64,000 nt of DNA from an uncultured Tenacibaculum sp. (GCA_947498055.1 CANMJA010000004.1:153108-217107), one strand, 5' to 3'; positions 17,971 to 28,475 are shown, counted from the stretch's first letter. Program-made: numbers and translations. Notes: a model not told the origin generated them from the sequence alone.

Positions 17971-19164
17971 ATGTATGAAATTTCTATAAAAGAAGCTAGA
18001 AAAATTATACTGTTGTCGCAAAAAATTCCTCCAATAAAGAAAAAAGGAACTACTCTTACTACTACTTTAGAAGTAATTCAACATTTAGGGTATGTTCAAA
18101 TAGATACTATTTCTGTTATTCAAAGAGCGCACCATCATACTTTATGGAACCGAAACCCTAGCTATAAAACTACGCATATAAACGATTTAATGGCTAGCAA
18201 ACAAATTTTCGAATATTGGTCGCATGCCGCTGCGTATCTTCCAATGGAGGAATATCGTTACAGTTTACCACGAAAAAAGGCATTTGCTAATGGTATAGAA
18301 AAACATTGGCATACATGTGATACACAATTAATGAAATTTGTTCTTAATAGAATTGCTAAAGAAGGCCCTCTAATGGCTAAAGACTTTGATGGTAAAGGAA
18401 AAAAAACTGGAGAATGGCAAACGAAGCCAACCAAAAAAGCGTTGGTAAATTTATTTATGCAGGGTGAATTAATGATTTCTCACCGTAACAACTTTCAAAA
18501 AGTGTATGACTTAACAGAACGTGTTTTACCTAAAAATATAAATACTTCTGAACCAAATACGAAAGAGCATACTCGGTTTTTAATTTTAAAATATTTAAAA
18601 ACAAACGGAATAGGAAAAGCTTCAGAAATGATTTATTTGCTAAAAAACATGAAATCTGATCTATTAAATGTATTAGAAGAAATGATGTTAAGTAATGAAT
18701 TACTATCAATAAAAGTTAAAAAAGAACTGTATTACGCATTACCTTCTTCTTTAGCTCTTTTAGAAAAACCTTTGAAAAGAAGTAGTCTTAAAATACTATC
18801 TCCTTTCGATAATCTTCTTATTCAGCGTAAACGTACTAAAGAACTTTTTAATTTCGATTATTTATTAGAATGTTACGTGCCAGCAGCAAAAAGAAAATTT
18901 GGCTATTTTGTATTGCCAATTTTATGGAATGGTAACTTAATTGCTCGTATGGATTGTAAAGTAGATAGAAATTTGGCTGTTTTACATATTTACAACCTTA
19001 TACTAGAGCCTTCTTTAAAGAAAACTAACTCCTTTATTCATGCACTAAGTAAGGAATTAATGTCTTTCCTTATTTTTAATGAATGCAAACAAATTCAATT
19101 ACATAAAACAAACCCTATACACATAAAAGAACAACTAGATTCTGAAATTAAAAAATCACTATAA
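17971..19164 (+). CDS. Winged-helix DNA-binding protein (YcaQ/HTH_42 family)
   Basis: LGYVQIDTISVIQRAHHHTLWNRNPSY..FEYWSHAAAYLPMEEYRY. Confidence 0.88.
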   Translation: MYEISIKEARKIILLSQKIPPIKKKGTTLTTTLEVIQHLGYVQIDTISVIQRAHHHTLWNRNPSYKTTHINDLMASKQIFEYWSHAAAYLPMEEYRYSLPRKKAFANGIEKHWHTCDTQLMKFVLNRIAKEGPLMAKDFDGKGKKTGEWQTKPTKKALVNLFMQGELMISHRNNFQKVYDLTERVLPKNINTSEPNTKEHTRFLILKYLKTNGIGKASEMIYLLKNMKSDLLNVLEEMMLSNELLSIKVKKELYYALPSSLALLEKPLKRSSLKILSPFDNLLIQRKRTKELFNFDYLLECYVPAAKRKFGYFVLPILWNGNLIARMDCKVDRNLAVLHIYNLILEPSLKKTNSFIHALSKELMSFLIFNECKQIQLHKTNPIHIKEQLDSEIKKSL

Positions 19165-19210
19165 AAACAATATCTTTGGAGTTGTTAATTCTTTTAAAAA
19201 AATCTCAATT

Positions 19211-19750
19211 ATGAAACTATTAAAATCATTTATTTTACTCTTTTCTCTTGCTAGTATCGTTATTAGTTGTGGAGATGATAATGATACTCCTAGTTTTGAT
19301 TTGTCTTCTGATAACATTACGGGAACCTATGCAATAACAAAATTAATTGCAAGTAAAGAAGAAACTACAACAACTTCAGGTGAAACAGTTAAAGTTTCTG
19401 ACACTTCTGTTAAAGGAGATACATTTCAAATAGATTTAGTATTATCTACAAACGGAACTTATACTATTTCAGGAGAATATAGAAGAGTATCTGTTATTAC
19501 TGTAAATAATGGTTCTGCTCCTAAAGAAGAGGCAAAAATCATTACTATTGATGGTTCTGGCAATTATGTTTTGAATAGTAGCGATAAAGAAATTACATTA
19601 AACTCTTCAGACTCTGATGACTCTTTTGTGGGTACTTATAAAATTGTTTCATTTAATGAAAAACTTTTAGCAATCTCAAAAGAAACTGAGATTGTAGATA
19701 AAGAAGATACAGTAACTGAAAAAATTGAAATTACTTTTGAAAGAAAGTAA
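19211..19750 (+). CDS. Lipocalin-like lipoprotein
   Basis: Lipobox LASIVISCGDD; beta-rich; NITGTYAITKL. Confidence 0.7.
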   Translation: MKLLKSFILLFSLASIVISCGDDNDTPSFDLSSDNITGTYAITKLIASKEETTTTSGETVKVSDTSVKGDTFQIDLVLSTNGTYTISGEYRRVSVITVNNGSAPKEEAKIITIDGSGNYVLNSSDKEITLNSSDSDDSFVGTYKIVSFNEKLLAISKETEIVDKEDTVTEKIEITFERK

Positions 19751-19767
19751 ATCGACACTGACGTGAT

Positions 19768-19801
19768 ATAAAAAAGCAGGCTTATTTAGTCTGCTTTTTT
19801 A
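19768..19801. terminator. Intrinsic terminator
   Basis: AAAAAAGCAGgcttatttagtCTGCTTTTTT hairpin. Confidence 0.75.
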
Positions 19802-19817
19802 TCTATTTAATTCCCCT

Positions 19818-20447
19818 TTATTTTCCATTAAATGTATTCATCGTATTTGATAAACCCGCAGTAATAAAAGAAACAACTGCGTTAACACTCATTGGAATAC
19901 GCTCTATTAAAGCACTTTCTTCCTCTTTACTCCAAGTACCTAAAACAAAATCTACTTGTCTTCCTCTACCATAATCAGCCCCTACACCAAAACGAAATCT
20001 AGGGTAAGTTCCTGTATTAAATTTATCTTGAATATCTTTTAACCCATTGTGCCCACCCGCACTTCCTTTTCCTTTTATTCTAATTTTACCAAAATCTATA
20101 TTTAAATCGTCAGTAATCACTAAAACATTCTCTATTTGAATATTCTCTTTTTTCATCCAATACAAAACAGCTTTACCACTTAAATTCATATAAGTGTTTG
20201 GTTTTAGTACAAACACTGTTTTTCCTTTAATCTTAAGTTTCGCTACGTCTCCTAATTTCTCTGTTGAAAATGTTTCTTGATTCTCCTTTACAAAAGCATC
20301 TACGATTTTAAAACCTATATTATGTCTAGTATTGTCATACTTTTCACCAATATTTCCTAAACCAACAATTAAAAACTTTTTCATACTCTCTTCTTGCGTT
20401 TCTGTTTTTTTACCAAATAACTTCTTTAAAAATAAAGGAATTTGCAT
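19818..20447 (-). CDS. pth: Peptidyl-tRNA hydrolase
   Basis: LIVGLGNIGEKYDNTRHNIGFKIVD; KGKGSAGGHNGLK. Confidence 0.95.
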   Translation of the reverse strand: MQIPLFLKKLFGKKTETQEESMKKFLIVGLGNIGEKYDNTRHNIGFKIVDAFVKENQETFSTEKLGDVAKLKIKGKTVFVLKPNTYMNLSGKAVLYWMKKENIQIENVLVITDDLNIDFGKIRIKGKGSAGGHNGLKDIQDKFNTGTYPRFRFGVGADYGRGRQVDFVLGTWSKEEESALIERIPMSVNAVVSFITAGLSNTMNTFNGK

Positions 20448-20689
20448 AATTTTATTTTAATACCACAAAGCTACAAATTAGGAAAATCTTAAAAAAATGG
20501 TGTACCATAAATTATCTATTTCAAATAAGTAAAGGGGTGTATTATAAAAAATCTTCAAATTTTTTTTGCTTCTAAAAGTTAAAATTCTTGCATTAATCTT
20601 TAGTTAAAATATTATTAACTAATAAAAACTGCCTCTCATCGATAAAATAAAAAAAGAACAGTTGTTTGGTGTATCTTTATAATGTAAGT

Positions 20690-20785
20690 AATTGAATTTT
20701 AGATAAAAAACAAGGTGTATAGTTCGAGGGGGAACTCTATATAAGAAAAAAGAAGTCATATTAAAATCGACTTCTTTTTTGTTTT
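20690..20785 (+). ncRNA. Predicted small RNA A: hairpin TATAGTTCgagggGGAACTcTATA plus intrinsic terminator
   Basis: Hairpin 20717-20743, terminator 20751-20781, conserved upstream block 20623-20652; paralogous to the next unit. Confidence 0.55.
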
Positions 20786-20939
20786 TTAAGAATACTACAT
20801 CTAGTAAATTTCAAAATTACACGTATAAATTCTTTTGTTTTATTTCTTATTATAGTCATTAGTAACTACATATTCTAACTACTTAAAACTACCTTTCATC
20901 GATAAAATAAAAGAATAAGAAAACATTCTAGTAAATTTA

Positions 20940-21014
20940 TAGTAGAGGTTTATAGTTCGGGGGAACTATAGAAGTTAATTAAAAAGAAGTCGTTATAATA
21001 ACGACTTCTTTTGT
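20940..21014 (+). ncRNA. Predicted small RNA B: hairpin TATAGTTCggggGAACTATA plus intrinsic terminator
   Basis: Hairpin 20951-20970, terminator 20983-21012, conserved upstream block 20885-20912. Confidence 0.55.
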
Positions 21015-21066
21015 TTTAAAAACTTTGTGAAATTTGTTACTAAAATTTAATAATCTTAGTCCTTTT

Positions 21067-22221
21067 TTATTTTATACTATCGTAAATTGCTTTAATTAAT
21101 CGAGGTGTTCTAGCATCTCCTACAGTATCAGGTCCCATTTGATTACACACGTATCCAATTGCAACTCTATTTTCTCTATCTGCACAACCAAAAGAGCCTC
21201 CCCAACCACTATGTCCGAAAGCCTTTTTATTTTCTCCATATAGTTTAAGATCTAGTGTGTTAATTATCATACCTTGAGCCCAATCAACAGGAGAACCAAT
21301 CATTGCATCTAATCTAGAACTTACTACCGTTGTCATTTTATCTATTGTTTCAGAGGAAAGATAATTAAGACTATTTGATTTTCCGTTTTCGGCAAGAGGA
21401 TTATATAGTTTAGCAATACCATCGGCGTTACTATGCCCATTTAAAGCTGGCATTTCTGCTTCTCTCCATTCTTTTCTATTTGGACTTTCAGCATCTAAAA
21501 TAGGGTTACCAACAGCCGAAGCTAAAAAATCTGGTAGAGTTATTAAATCTGGTAATTGATGTTGAGTTAAAGGTTTGTATAAAGTTGCTACATTTTTATG
21601 TTCCTCTTTTGGTAATCCAATAAATACTTTTGCTCCTAATGGTTTTGCTAATTCATCTTGTAAAAAAGTTCCTATTGTTTTTCCTGAAACACGTCTTACA
21701 ATTTCTCCAGCAAGATACCCTACTGTCCAGCCATGATAAGATGTAAATTCACCTGGTTTCCAATATGGAGCTTGACGAGCAAGACGATCACAAATTAAAT
21801 CCCAGTTCATTAATTCATCTAATAAAGTAAACTCTCGAAGCCCTGGATTTCCTGACTGGTGAGACATGATATGAGAAATTGTAATGTTTTCTTTTCCATT
21901 TTGCTTAAACTCTGGCCAATGTTTAGAAACTAAATCAGAATAATTAACCAATCCACGTTCAACTAATAAGGCCATACACAATCCTGTTATTCCTTTTGTC
22001 GTAGAATAAAGAGCAATTGTTGTATCTTTTGTCCATGGCTCTGTTTTCTCTTTATTTTTATATCCAGCCCATAAATCAACAACTTGTTCTCCTTTGTGAT
22101 ACACAGATAAAGAAGATCCTAATTCCTTATAAATATCATCACGATAAAAGTTAGATTCGTATGCTTCTTTAACACCTTCAAAACCTTTTGCTACTGTTCC
22201 AAATATTTCTATTTTTTCCAT
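21067..22221 (-). CDS. Serine hydrolase / beta-lactamase family (class C-like esterase)
   Basis: SxxK motif YSTTKGI, YHGWTVGYLAGEIV, GHSGWGGSFG. Confidence 0.9.
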   Translation of the reverse strand: MEKIEIFGTVAKGFEGVKEAYESNFYRDDIYKELGSSLSVYHKGEQVVDLWAGYKNKEKTEPWTKDTTIALYSTTKGITGLCMALLVERGLVNYSDLVSKHWPEFKQNGKENITISHIMSHQSGNPGLREFTLLDELMNWDLICDRLARQAPYWKPGEFTSYHGWTVGYLAGEIVRRVSGKTIGTFLQDELAKPLGAKVFIGLPKEEHKNVATLYKPLTQHQLPDLITLPDFLASAVGNPILDAESPNRKEWREAEMPALNGHSNADGIAKLYNPLAENGKSNSLNYLSSETIDKMTTVVSSRLDAMIGSPVDWAQGMIINTLDLKLYGENKKAFGHSGWGGSFGCADRENRVAIGYVCNQMGPDTVGDARTPRLIKAIYDSIK

Positions 22222-22240
22222 TTATTTGTTTATTTATTTG

Positions 22241-23782
22241 TTATAAATCGAATTTAATACCTTGTGCTAAAGGTAATTCGGTGGTATAGTTAATTGTATT
22301 TGTTTGTCGACGCATATATATCTTCCAAGCATCTGAACCAGATTCTCTACCTCCTCCTGTTTCTTTTTCACCACCAAAAGCACCACCAATTTCTGCTCCA
22401 GAAGTTCCTATATTTACATTAGCAATACCACAATCTGAACCTGCTACAGATAAGAAGCGTTCTGCCTCACGTAAATTATTTGTCATAATAGCAGATGATA
22501 ATCCTTGAGCAACACCATTTTGTAATGCTAATGCATCTTCTACATCTCCAAAATATTTTAATAAATATAATACAGGAGCAAAAGTTTCGTGTTGTACAAT
22601 TTCAAAAGAATTTTCTGCTTCTGCTATTGCTGGTTTTACGTAGCATCCAGATTCGTAACCTTCTCCAGAAAGCACACCTCCTTCAACAACAATATTTCCA
22701 CCTTCTGCTACTACTTTTTCTAAAGCAGCTTCATACATTTTTACGGCATCTTTATCAATTAATGGTCCTACATGATTATTTTCATCTAAAGGATTGCCAA
22801 TACGTAATTGACCATAAGCTGCAACTAAAGCATCTTTTACTTTATCGTACACCGATTCGTGTATAATTAAACGACGTGTAGAAGTACATCGTTGCCCTGC
22901 TGTACCAACTGCTCCAAATACAGCACCGATTACAGTCATTTTAATGTCTGCATCTGGTGTTACAATAATAGCGTTATTCCCTCCTAATTCTAATAAAGAT
23001 TTTCCTAAACGACCCGCTACTTCTTTAGCTACAATTTTACCCATACGAGTAGATCCTGTTGCAGAAACTAATGGAATACGTGTATCTTTAGAAATGTACT
23101 CCCCTACTTTGTAATCTCCGTTTACTAAACAAGAAATACCTTCTGGTAAATTATTTTCAGCAAATACCTCTGCTGCTATATTCTGACAAGCTACACCACA
23201 TAAAGGAGCTTTTTCAGATGGTTTCCATACACATACATCACCACAAATCCATGCTAAAGCAGTATTCCAAGCCCAAACAGCCACCGGAAAGTTAAACGCA
23301 GAAATAATTCCTACTACACCTAAAGCGTGGTATTGTTCGTACATTCTATGTCCTGGACGCTCAGAGTGCATGGTTAATCCATGTAATTGACGAGATAAAC
23401 CAACAGCAAAATCACAGATATCTATCATTTCTTGTACTTCACCTAATCCTTCTTGATATGATTTACCCATTTCATAAGAAACTAATTTACCTAAAGCTTC
23501 TTTTTTCTCACGTAATTTTTCACCAAACTGACGTACTACTTCACCTCTTAAAGGCGCAGGTTTTACTCTCCATTCTTTAAATGCAGCAGTAGCAGCATTC
23601 ATCACTTTTTCATAATCTTCTTTTGTAGAAGCTTTTACTTTACCTATTAATTTACCATCTACTGGAGAATAAGATTCTATAATTTCTCCATTAGAAAAAT
23701 TTTTAGACCCTGTAGAGGTTCCTTCATTTATTTCTTTCAACCCTAAGGTTTTTAAAGCTTCTTGAATACCAAAATCTGCCAT
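22241..23782 (-). CDS. Aldehyde dehydrogenase family (ALDH7-like, semialdehyde dehydrogenase)
   Basis: FNFPVAVWAWNTALA, LELGGNNAIIV, GTAGQRCTSTRR. Confidence 0.93.
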   Translation of the reverse strand: MADFGIQEALKTLGLKEINEGTSTGSKNFSNGEIIESYSPVDGKLIGKVKASTKEDYEKVMNAATAAFKEWRVKPAPLRGEVVRQFGEKLREKKEALGKLVSYEMGKSYQEGLGEVQEMIDICDFAVGLSRQLHGLTMHSERPGHRMYEQYHALGVVGIISAFNFPVAVWAWNTALAWICGDVCVWKPSEKAPLCGVACQNIAAEVFAENNLPEGISCLVNGDYKVGEYISKDTRIPLVSATGSTRMGKIVAKEVAGRLGKSLLELGGNNAIIVTPDADIKMTVIGAVFGAVGTAGQRCTSTRRLIIHESVYDKVKDALVAAYGQLRIGNPLDENNHVGPLIDKDAVKMYEAALEKVVAEGGNIVVEGGVLSGEGYESGCYVKPAIAEAENSFEIVQHETFAPVLYLLKYFGDVEDALALQNGVAQGLSSAIMTNNLREAERFLSVAGSDCGIANVNIGTSGAEIGGAFGGEKETGGGRESGSDAWKIYMRRQTNTINYTTELPLAQGIKFDL

Positions 23783-23888
23783 TTTGTGTTTCCGTTTTAG
23801 TTGTTTAAATTGATATCAAATTTACGAATAAATCATTAACCTATAAATTAAACAAAAGGCTTGTTTTTTGTTTAAAATAAAACTTAAG

Positions 23889-24935
23889 ATGAAAAATATA
23901 ATATTTTATTTATTACCTATTATTTTAATAGTTAGTTGTACTACAAAAAAACAAGAATCGCCCATAAATAAAGAGAAAGCGAATGATTTTGCTATTGTTA
24001 TACATGGAGGTGCTGGTACTATTTTGAAAAAAAATATGACTTCTGAAAAAGAAAAAGCTTATGAGAAAAAATTAGAAGAAGCTGTTAGGGTTGGATACGA
24101 AATTTTGAAAAAAGGTGGTTCTAGTGCAGATGCTGTAGAGAAAACCATTCAAATTATGGAAGATTCTCCATTATTTAATGCTGGTAAAGGTGCTGTTTTT
24201 ACCAATGCTGAAACCAATGAGTTAGATGCTTCGTTTATGGATGGAAAAACATTAAATGCTGGTGCTGTTGCTGGAGTAAAAGACATTAAAAGCCCTATTG
24301 CTGCAGCAAGAAAAGTAATGACAAATTCTAAACATGTAATGCTTTCTGGCGAAGGAGCTTCTGTATTTGCTAAAAAAGAAGGTTTAGAAATGGTAGATCC
24401 TTCTTATTTTTTTACTGAAAGAAGGTTTAAGGCATTACAACGCATAAAGAACCAAGAAAAAACAGAACAAGACCATGACGATAAAGCTGCTTTTTATGAT
24501 GCTGATATTAAAAATTCAAAGTTTGGAACTGTGGGTTGTGTTGCTTTAGATAAAAACGGAACAATTACAGCTGGTACTTCTACTGGTGGTATGACTAATA
24601 AACGTTGGGGAAGAATTGGAGATGCTCCTATTATTGGTTCTGGTACGTATGCAAATAATGAAACATGTGGAGTATCTTCAACTGGTTGGGGAGAGTATTT
24701 TATTAGAGCACAGGTAGCTCATGATATTTCTGCTCAAATAGAATACAAAAACGTTTCTTTAAAAGAAGCTACTCACAATGTTATTCAAAAAAAGTTAACC
24801 AAATTAGGTGGTACTGGTGGTGTAATTGCTATTGATAAACTAGGAAATATTCAATATGAATTTAATACTGCCGGAATGTATAGGGCTTCTATGAATGATA
24901 AAGGTGAATTAAATGTAAAAATTTATAAAGAATAA
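23889..24935 (+). CDS. Isoaspartyl peptidase/L-asparaginase, lipoprotein
   Basis: IVIHGGAGTI, SKFGTVGCVALDKNGTITAGTSTGGMTNKRWGRIGD. Confidence 0.93.
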   Translation: MKNIIFYLLPIILIVSCTTKKQESPINKEKANDFAIVIHGGAGTILKKNMTSEKEKAYEKKLEEAVRVGYEILKKGGSSADAVEKTIQIMEDSPLFNAGKGAVFTNAETNELDASFMDGKTLNAGAVAGVKDIKSPIAAARKVMTNSKHVMLSGEGASVFAKKEGLEMVDPSYFFTERRFKALQRIKNQEKTEQDHDDKAAFYDADIKNSKFGTVGCVALDKNGTITAGTSTGGMTNKRWGRIGDAPIIGSGTYANNETCGVSSTGWGEYFIRAQVAHDISAQIEYKNVSLKEATHNVIQKKLTKLGGTGGVIAIDKLGNIQYEFNTAGMYRASMNDKGELNVKIYKE

Positions 24936-25044
24936 TTTTTTGTTTCAGAGTGTAGGATAGCCAAAGTTTTACTTCTTTTATGATAAATTACAATAGCTTA
25001 TCTCTAAAGACCTTACAGGTTTTGAATCTGTGAGGTCTTTAAGT

Positions 25045-25437
25045 TTATATTTCTTTTATGGCAGTTCCTGTAATCTTTACTTTTCCACCAAAAGGTAAGG
25101 CCTCAGCTTGGTATATTGTTCTTGCTGGTCTTTTGTTTTCAGGAAATAACTCCATGTATAATTTATTTATTTCTGGTAAATCTTTTAAATCATCAAAGGC
25201 AATATCTATAAAAACAACATCATCTTTATCAAATTTAGCAGCTTTTAAAGCAGAAAAAAAGTTAGAAAACGCTAATTTTCCTTCTTCTAGAATAGTTCCG
25301 TGAACATATTCTCCATCTATATTCACAGATAATTGTCCGCTTACATAACACATGTTATTAACAACCACTGCGTGACTAATTGGGTTTGACCAGTTTGGAA
25401 GTCCTTCTCCTTCAGTAATATATTTTCTTTTATTCAT
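25045..25437 (-). CDS. RidA-family protein
   Basis: YVSGQL, RPARTIYQAEALPFGGKVKI. Confidence 0.9.
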   Translation of the reverse strand: MNKRKYITEGEGLPNWSNPISHAVVVNNMCYVSGQLSVNIDGEYVHGTILEEGKLAFSNFFSALKAAKFDKDDVVFIDIAFDDLKDLPEINKLYMELFPENKRPARTIYQAEALPFGGKVKITGTAIKEI

Positions 25438-25465
25438 ATAAGATTTATTTTAAATATAATGATTC

Positions 25466-25822
25466 TTAAAAGCTTTTCCAAAGTACTTTTTTATTTGTTG
25501 CTTCATCAAAAAAATTAGGACAGTTATTAGAATTAGCTACCATTCCTCCAAAGGTGCACAGTTTTTCATTTTTACGATTGTATAGGTAAGATACTTCATC
25601 TGAACATTGGTAGCATCCGTTCACAAGATAAACTGTTTCTTTATTGTATGTATACTGAGTTATTATTACTTTAGTAGGAAATGGACTTTCCTTTGTTTTA
25701 TGTATGTATTCTTTTATCCATTTGATATTTTCAATAGGGTTTTCTTGAGTCTTTGTTTTCTCTTTTTTTTGAGAACATCCAATACATACAATGAAAATAA
25801 AAAAACTATATAATAACCTCAT
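25466..25822 (-). CDS. Cys-rich lipoprotein, paralog of 29395-30102
   Basis: Lipobox IVCIGCSQ; shared ENIkW..C..C....Y...EKlCtFGG....NCPnFfDeATNKKvLW. Confidence 0.65.
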   Translation of the reverse strand: MRLLYSFFIFIVCIGCSQKKEKTKTQENPIENIKWIKEYIHKTKESPFPTKVIITQYTYNKETVYLVNGCYQCSDEVSYLYNRKNEKLCTFGGMVANSNNCPNFFDEATNKKVLWKSF

Positions 25823-25849
25823 AATCTATTTTATGCTTAAAAATACAAT

Positions 25850-27181
25850 TTAAAACTCATATTTAAGTCCTGTATAAATTCCAAAAGTATATGGTTGAAA
25901 TCCGTTAGAGTTTTTAGAAAACGTACTTAATTGCGTTTTAAACATTGGGTTGATATTGAATTTTATTTTATTAGACAAATGAACATCCAAATCTACTCCT
26001 AAATTTCCGCTAAAATTTATGGTGTTTAAATTATTGGCGCTACCTAGTTCTTTATTGGTAGTTGCTGTTTTTGCTGAAATAGAGTTACTGTTTAGAAATA
26101 ATGTACTAACACCAGAAACGACACTTGTTCTTATTTTTTTTGTAGAAAAAACATGGTATTTAACTTCTACAGGAACTTCAATATAACTGTATGTTTGTTC
26201 TAATGTTCCTATTTCTAATGTTGTATTACTTCCTGAAAATGGAAAATCAGCAGAAAGGTTTTCTCTAACATCTTCTAAACTAATAAATTGTGGACTATCG
26301 TTCGTTCTAAAATCTATATTAGAACTTTCATTAGAGGAAGAAACACTAGATAATAAACCGACATTTTCTGTATTAAAAACTACTTTTTGTACTTGTACTC
26401 CTGATTGAATAGACCATTTTTTATTTAATTTATAGGATATTTTTGCTCCATAAGCAATTGTTTCATCACTAGAGATGGTATTATTATTTAAACTAGCATC
26501 TATAGAAGAGTTTTTAGAAAAAGAATTGGAAGTAACAATTCCTACAACAGGAGAAACACTCCATCTTTTAAATGTTTTTTCTTTTTTATTTTCTAATATT
26601 TCTTTTTCCTTAATTGCCTTAAAAGGAATTTGGTTTTCAACTACAGAATTCTCTTTTTTATTTTCTTTTAAAGTATTCATAGCAACTTTTTTATTAGAAG
26701 GCAAACCCTTTATAACACCTTCTTTTTTTTTCTCTCTAACATCAACTTTAGCAATTCCTTCTTTCATTAAAAACAACTTTTTTGTTTCTTTTTCCTCTCT
26801 TTCTTCTTTTTTATTTTCTGAATTTAATTTATTTGATTTTTGATACTTATTTTCTTCTTCTTTATTTACTATTACTTTATTAGATGGATCATTTTGTTCT
26901 TTATTAAAAAAAGTTTTATTGTTTATAATACTTTCCTTTTTGCTTGGAGAAACAATTATTTGTTCTTTAATAATTGTTTCTTTACTTGTATTCTGTAATA
27001 TTATTAAGGCTAAAAAAACAGAAGCTATGGCAGCACCAGAAAACCACCAAAAAGGAAGTATTCTTCTTTTTTTACTTTTAGAAAGTTTACTTTCTATTTG
27101 CTGCCAAATTTCTGGATTTGGAGTTACCTCAAAATCTTTCAGCTTTTCCTGAAATAACCTATCAATATTCTTATCCTCCAT
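25850..27181 (-). CDS. Outer-membrane beta-barrel protein with N-terminal anti-sigma-like TM region
   Basis: Overlaps the ECF sigma gene; TM near the N-terminus; C-terminal beta-barrel ending LKYEF. Confidence 0.8.
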   Translation of the reverse strand: MEDKNIDRLFQEKLKDFEVTPNPEIWQQIESKLSKSKKRRILPFWWFSGAAIASVFLALIILQNTSKETIIKEQIIVSPSKKESIINNKTFFNKEQNDPSNKVIVNKEEENKYQKSNKLNSENKKEEREEKETKKLFLMKEGIAKVDVREKKKEGVIKGLPSNKKVAMNTLKENKKENSVVENQIPFKAIKEKEILENKKEKTFKRWSVSPVVGIVTSNSFSKNSSIDASLNNNTISSDETIAYGAKISYKLNKKWSIQSGVQVQKVVFNTENVGLLSSVSSSNESSNIDFRTNDSPQFISLEDVRENLSADFPFSGSNTTLEIGTLEQTYSYIEVPVEVKYHVFSTKKIRTSVVSGVSTLFLNSNSISAKTATTNKELGSANNLNTINFSGNLGVDLDVHLSNKIKFNINPMFKTQLSTFSKNSNGFQPYTFGIYTGLKYEF

Positions 27182-27722
27182 TACTAATTTTTTCTAATTG
27201 TTGTTGATTCTTTTCTAATTTTTTCTTGAGAAGTTGCCTTGCTCTAGATAAATTAGATTTAGAAGTTCCTTCAGAAATTTCTAACATAGTAGCGATTTCT
27301 TTATGTGAGAAATTATCTAAAACATATAAATTAAAAACTAATCTATACCTATCTGGTAGTTCTTGAATTAACTCTAATAAAAAATCCATACTTATAGTAT
27401 CTTCATCTAATATTACCTCTTCTTCGTAAAAATCTACTTCTTCTTTTATTAAATATAGTGTTGATTTTTCTCTATATTTTTGCAAAGCAGTATTAATTGT
27501 AATTCTTTTTAGCCACCCTTCAAAAGAGCCTTTATTTTTATATTGATGTATCTTATTAAAAATAATTAAAAAACTATCTTGTAATACATCTTCTGCATCT
27601 TGTTGGTTTTTTGAATATTTTAAGCAAAGAGCAAAGAGTTTACCAGCAAATAACTGGTAAACTTGAGATTGTGCTTGCAAGTTCTTTTTCTTGCATTTTT
27701 GTATGAGCTCTTGTATTTTAAT
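27171..27722 (-). CDS. ECF RNA polymerase sigma factor (N-terminal extension beyond the TTG of the ORF track likely)
   Basis: DAEDVLQDSFLIIFNKIHQYKNKGSFEGWLKRI, sigma-70 region 4 HKEIATMLEISEGTSKSNLSRAR; in-frame IKIQELIQKCKKKN upstream. Confidence 0.85.
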   Translation of the reverse strand: MKIQELIQKCKKKNLQAQSQVYQLFAGKLFALCLKYSKNQQDAEDVLQDSFLIIFNKIHQYKNKGSFEGWLKRITINTALQKYREKSTLYLIKEEVDFYEEEVILDEDTISMDFLLELIQELPDRYRLVFNLYVLDNFSHKEIATMLEISEGTSKSNLSRARQLLKKKLEKNQQQLEKISNGG

Positions 27723-27747
27723 TACTATTGGTTATTTTATAATTAAA

Positions 27748-28470
27748 TTAATATTTTAGTACAGGATACCCGTTTTTACAAACCACTTTCTTAGGTTCTG
27801 CTAGTATATCGCATGTAGAAATTATACCCCATTTTCTATTAAATTCGTTTTCTAATTTGCTGTATTTTTCTATTTTTTCTAAAAATAAAGGAACATCTAT
27901 ATCTTTTGAATATGCTATATAACCTTGAGGCCCACCACAAGCTTTTGCTCCATAAGATGTAAAGGTCCAATTGTTAGAATCATTACAATTTTTACTTTTT
28001 GCTAGCTCATAAAATTCATTAAATAATACCATTAATTCTCGATGGTCTTTTTCTTGTTCTGTAAGTTCTCTTTTTAAAATTAACGTATCGTTTGTTAAAG
28101 AGGTTATTTTAAAATGATGTAGTAGTGTTGGAGAGGCTCCTTCTACATGAGGAATTTTAGCATCGTAAATTTTTAATATATCTTTCTTTATTTCCCATGT
28201 TCCTTCTATATTAAAAAAAGAAAGTGGTGGTGTACCACACCAACCAGAAGTTCTTTCTAAAAAAGTAGGATATTCTTCTTTAAAAGAAAAACTATATTCT
28301 TCCTTAGGCAATTCGTTTACTCTTTTAAAAATAAGTTGGTCTTTTTCATAAATTACTTTTGACCAATTTCCTATTAATAAATTGTTTTCAATTGTTGTTA
28401 CCTCTTCATTTTTATTACAAGAAGTAAAAACTGTTAATACTGCTAGAACTAAATATATTTTTGCCTTCAT
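27748..28470 (-). CDS. Hypothetical lipoprotein
   Basis: Lipobox LTVFTSCNKN. Confidence 0.65.
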   Translation of the reverse strand: MKAKIYLVLAVLTVFTSCNKNEEVTTIENNLLIGNWSKVIYEKDQLIFKRVNELPKEEYSFSFKEEYPTFLERTSGWCGTPPLSFFNIEGTWEIKKDILKIYDAKIPHVEGASPTLLHHFKITSLTNDTLILKRELTEQEKDHRELMVLFNEFYELAKSKNCNDSNNWTFTSYGAKACGGPQGYIAYSKDIDVPLFLEKIEKYSKLENEFNRKWGIISTCDILAEPKKVVCKNGYPVLKY

Positions 28471-28475
28471 GTTTT

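Noticed and set aside
22495-22866. Plus-strand ORF of 123 aa inside the aldehyde dehydrogenase gene
   Set aside because: Antisense artefact with low-complexity L/H/Q composition.
26475-27152. Plus-strand ORFs antisense to the beta-barrel gene
   Set aside because: F/S/L-rich translation typical of antisense of Lys/Glu-rich coding sequence.
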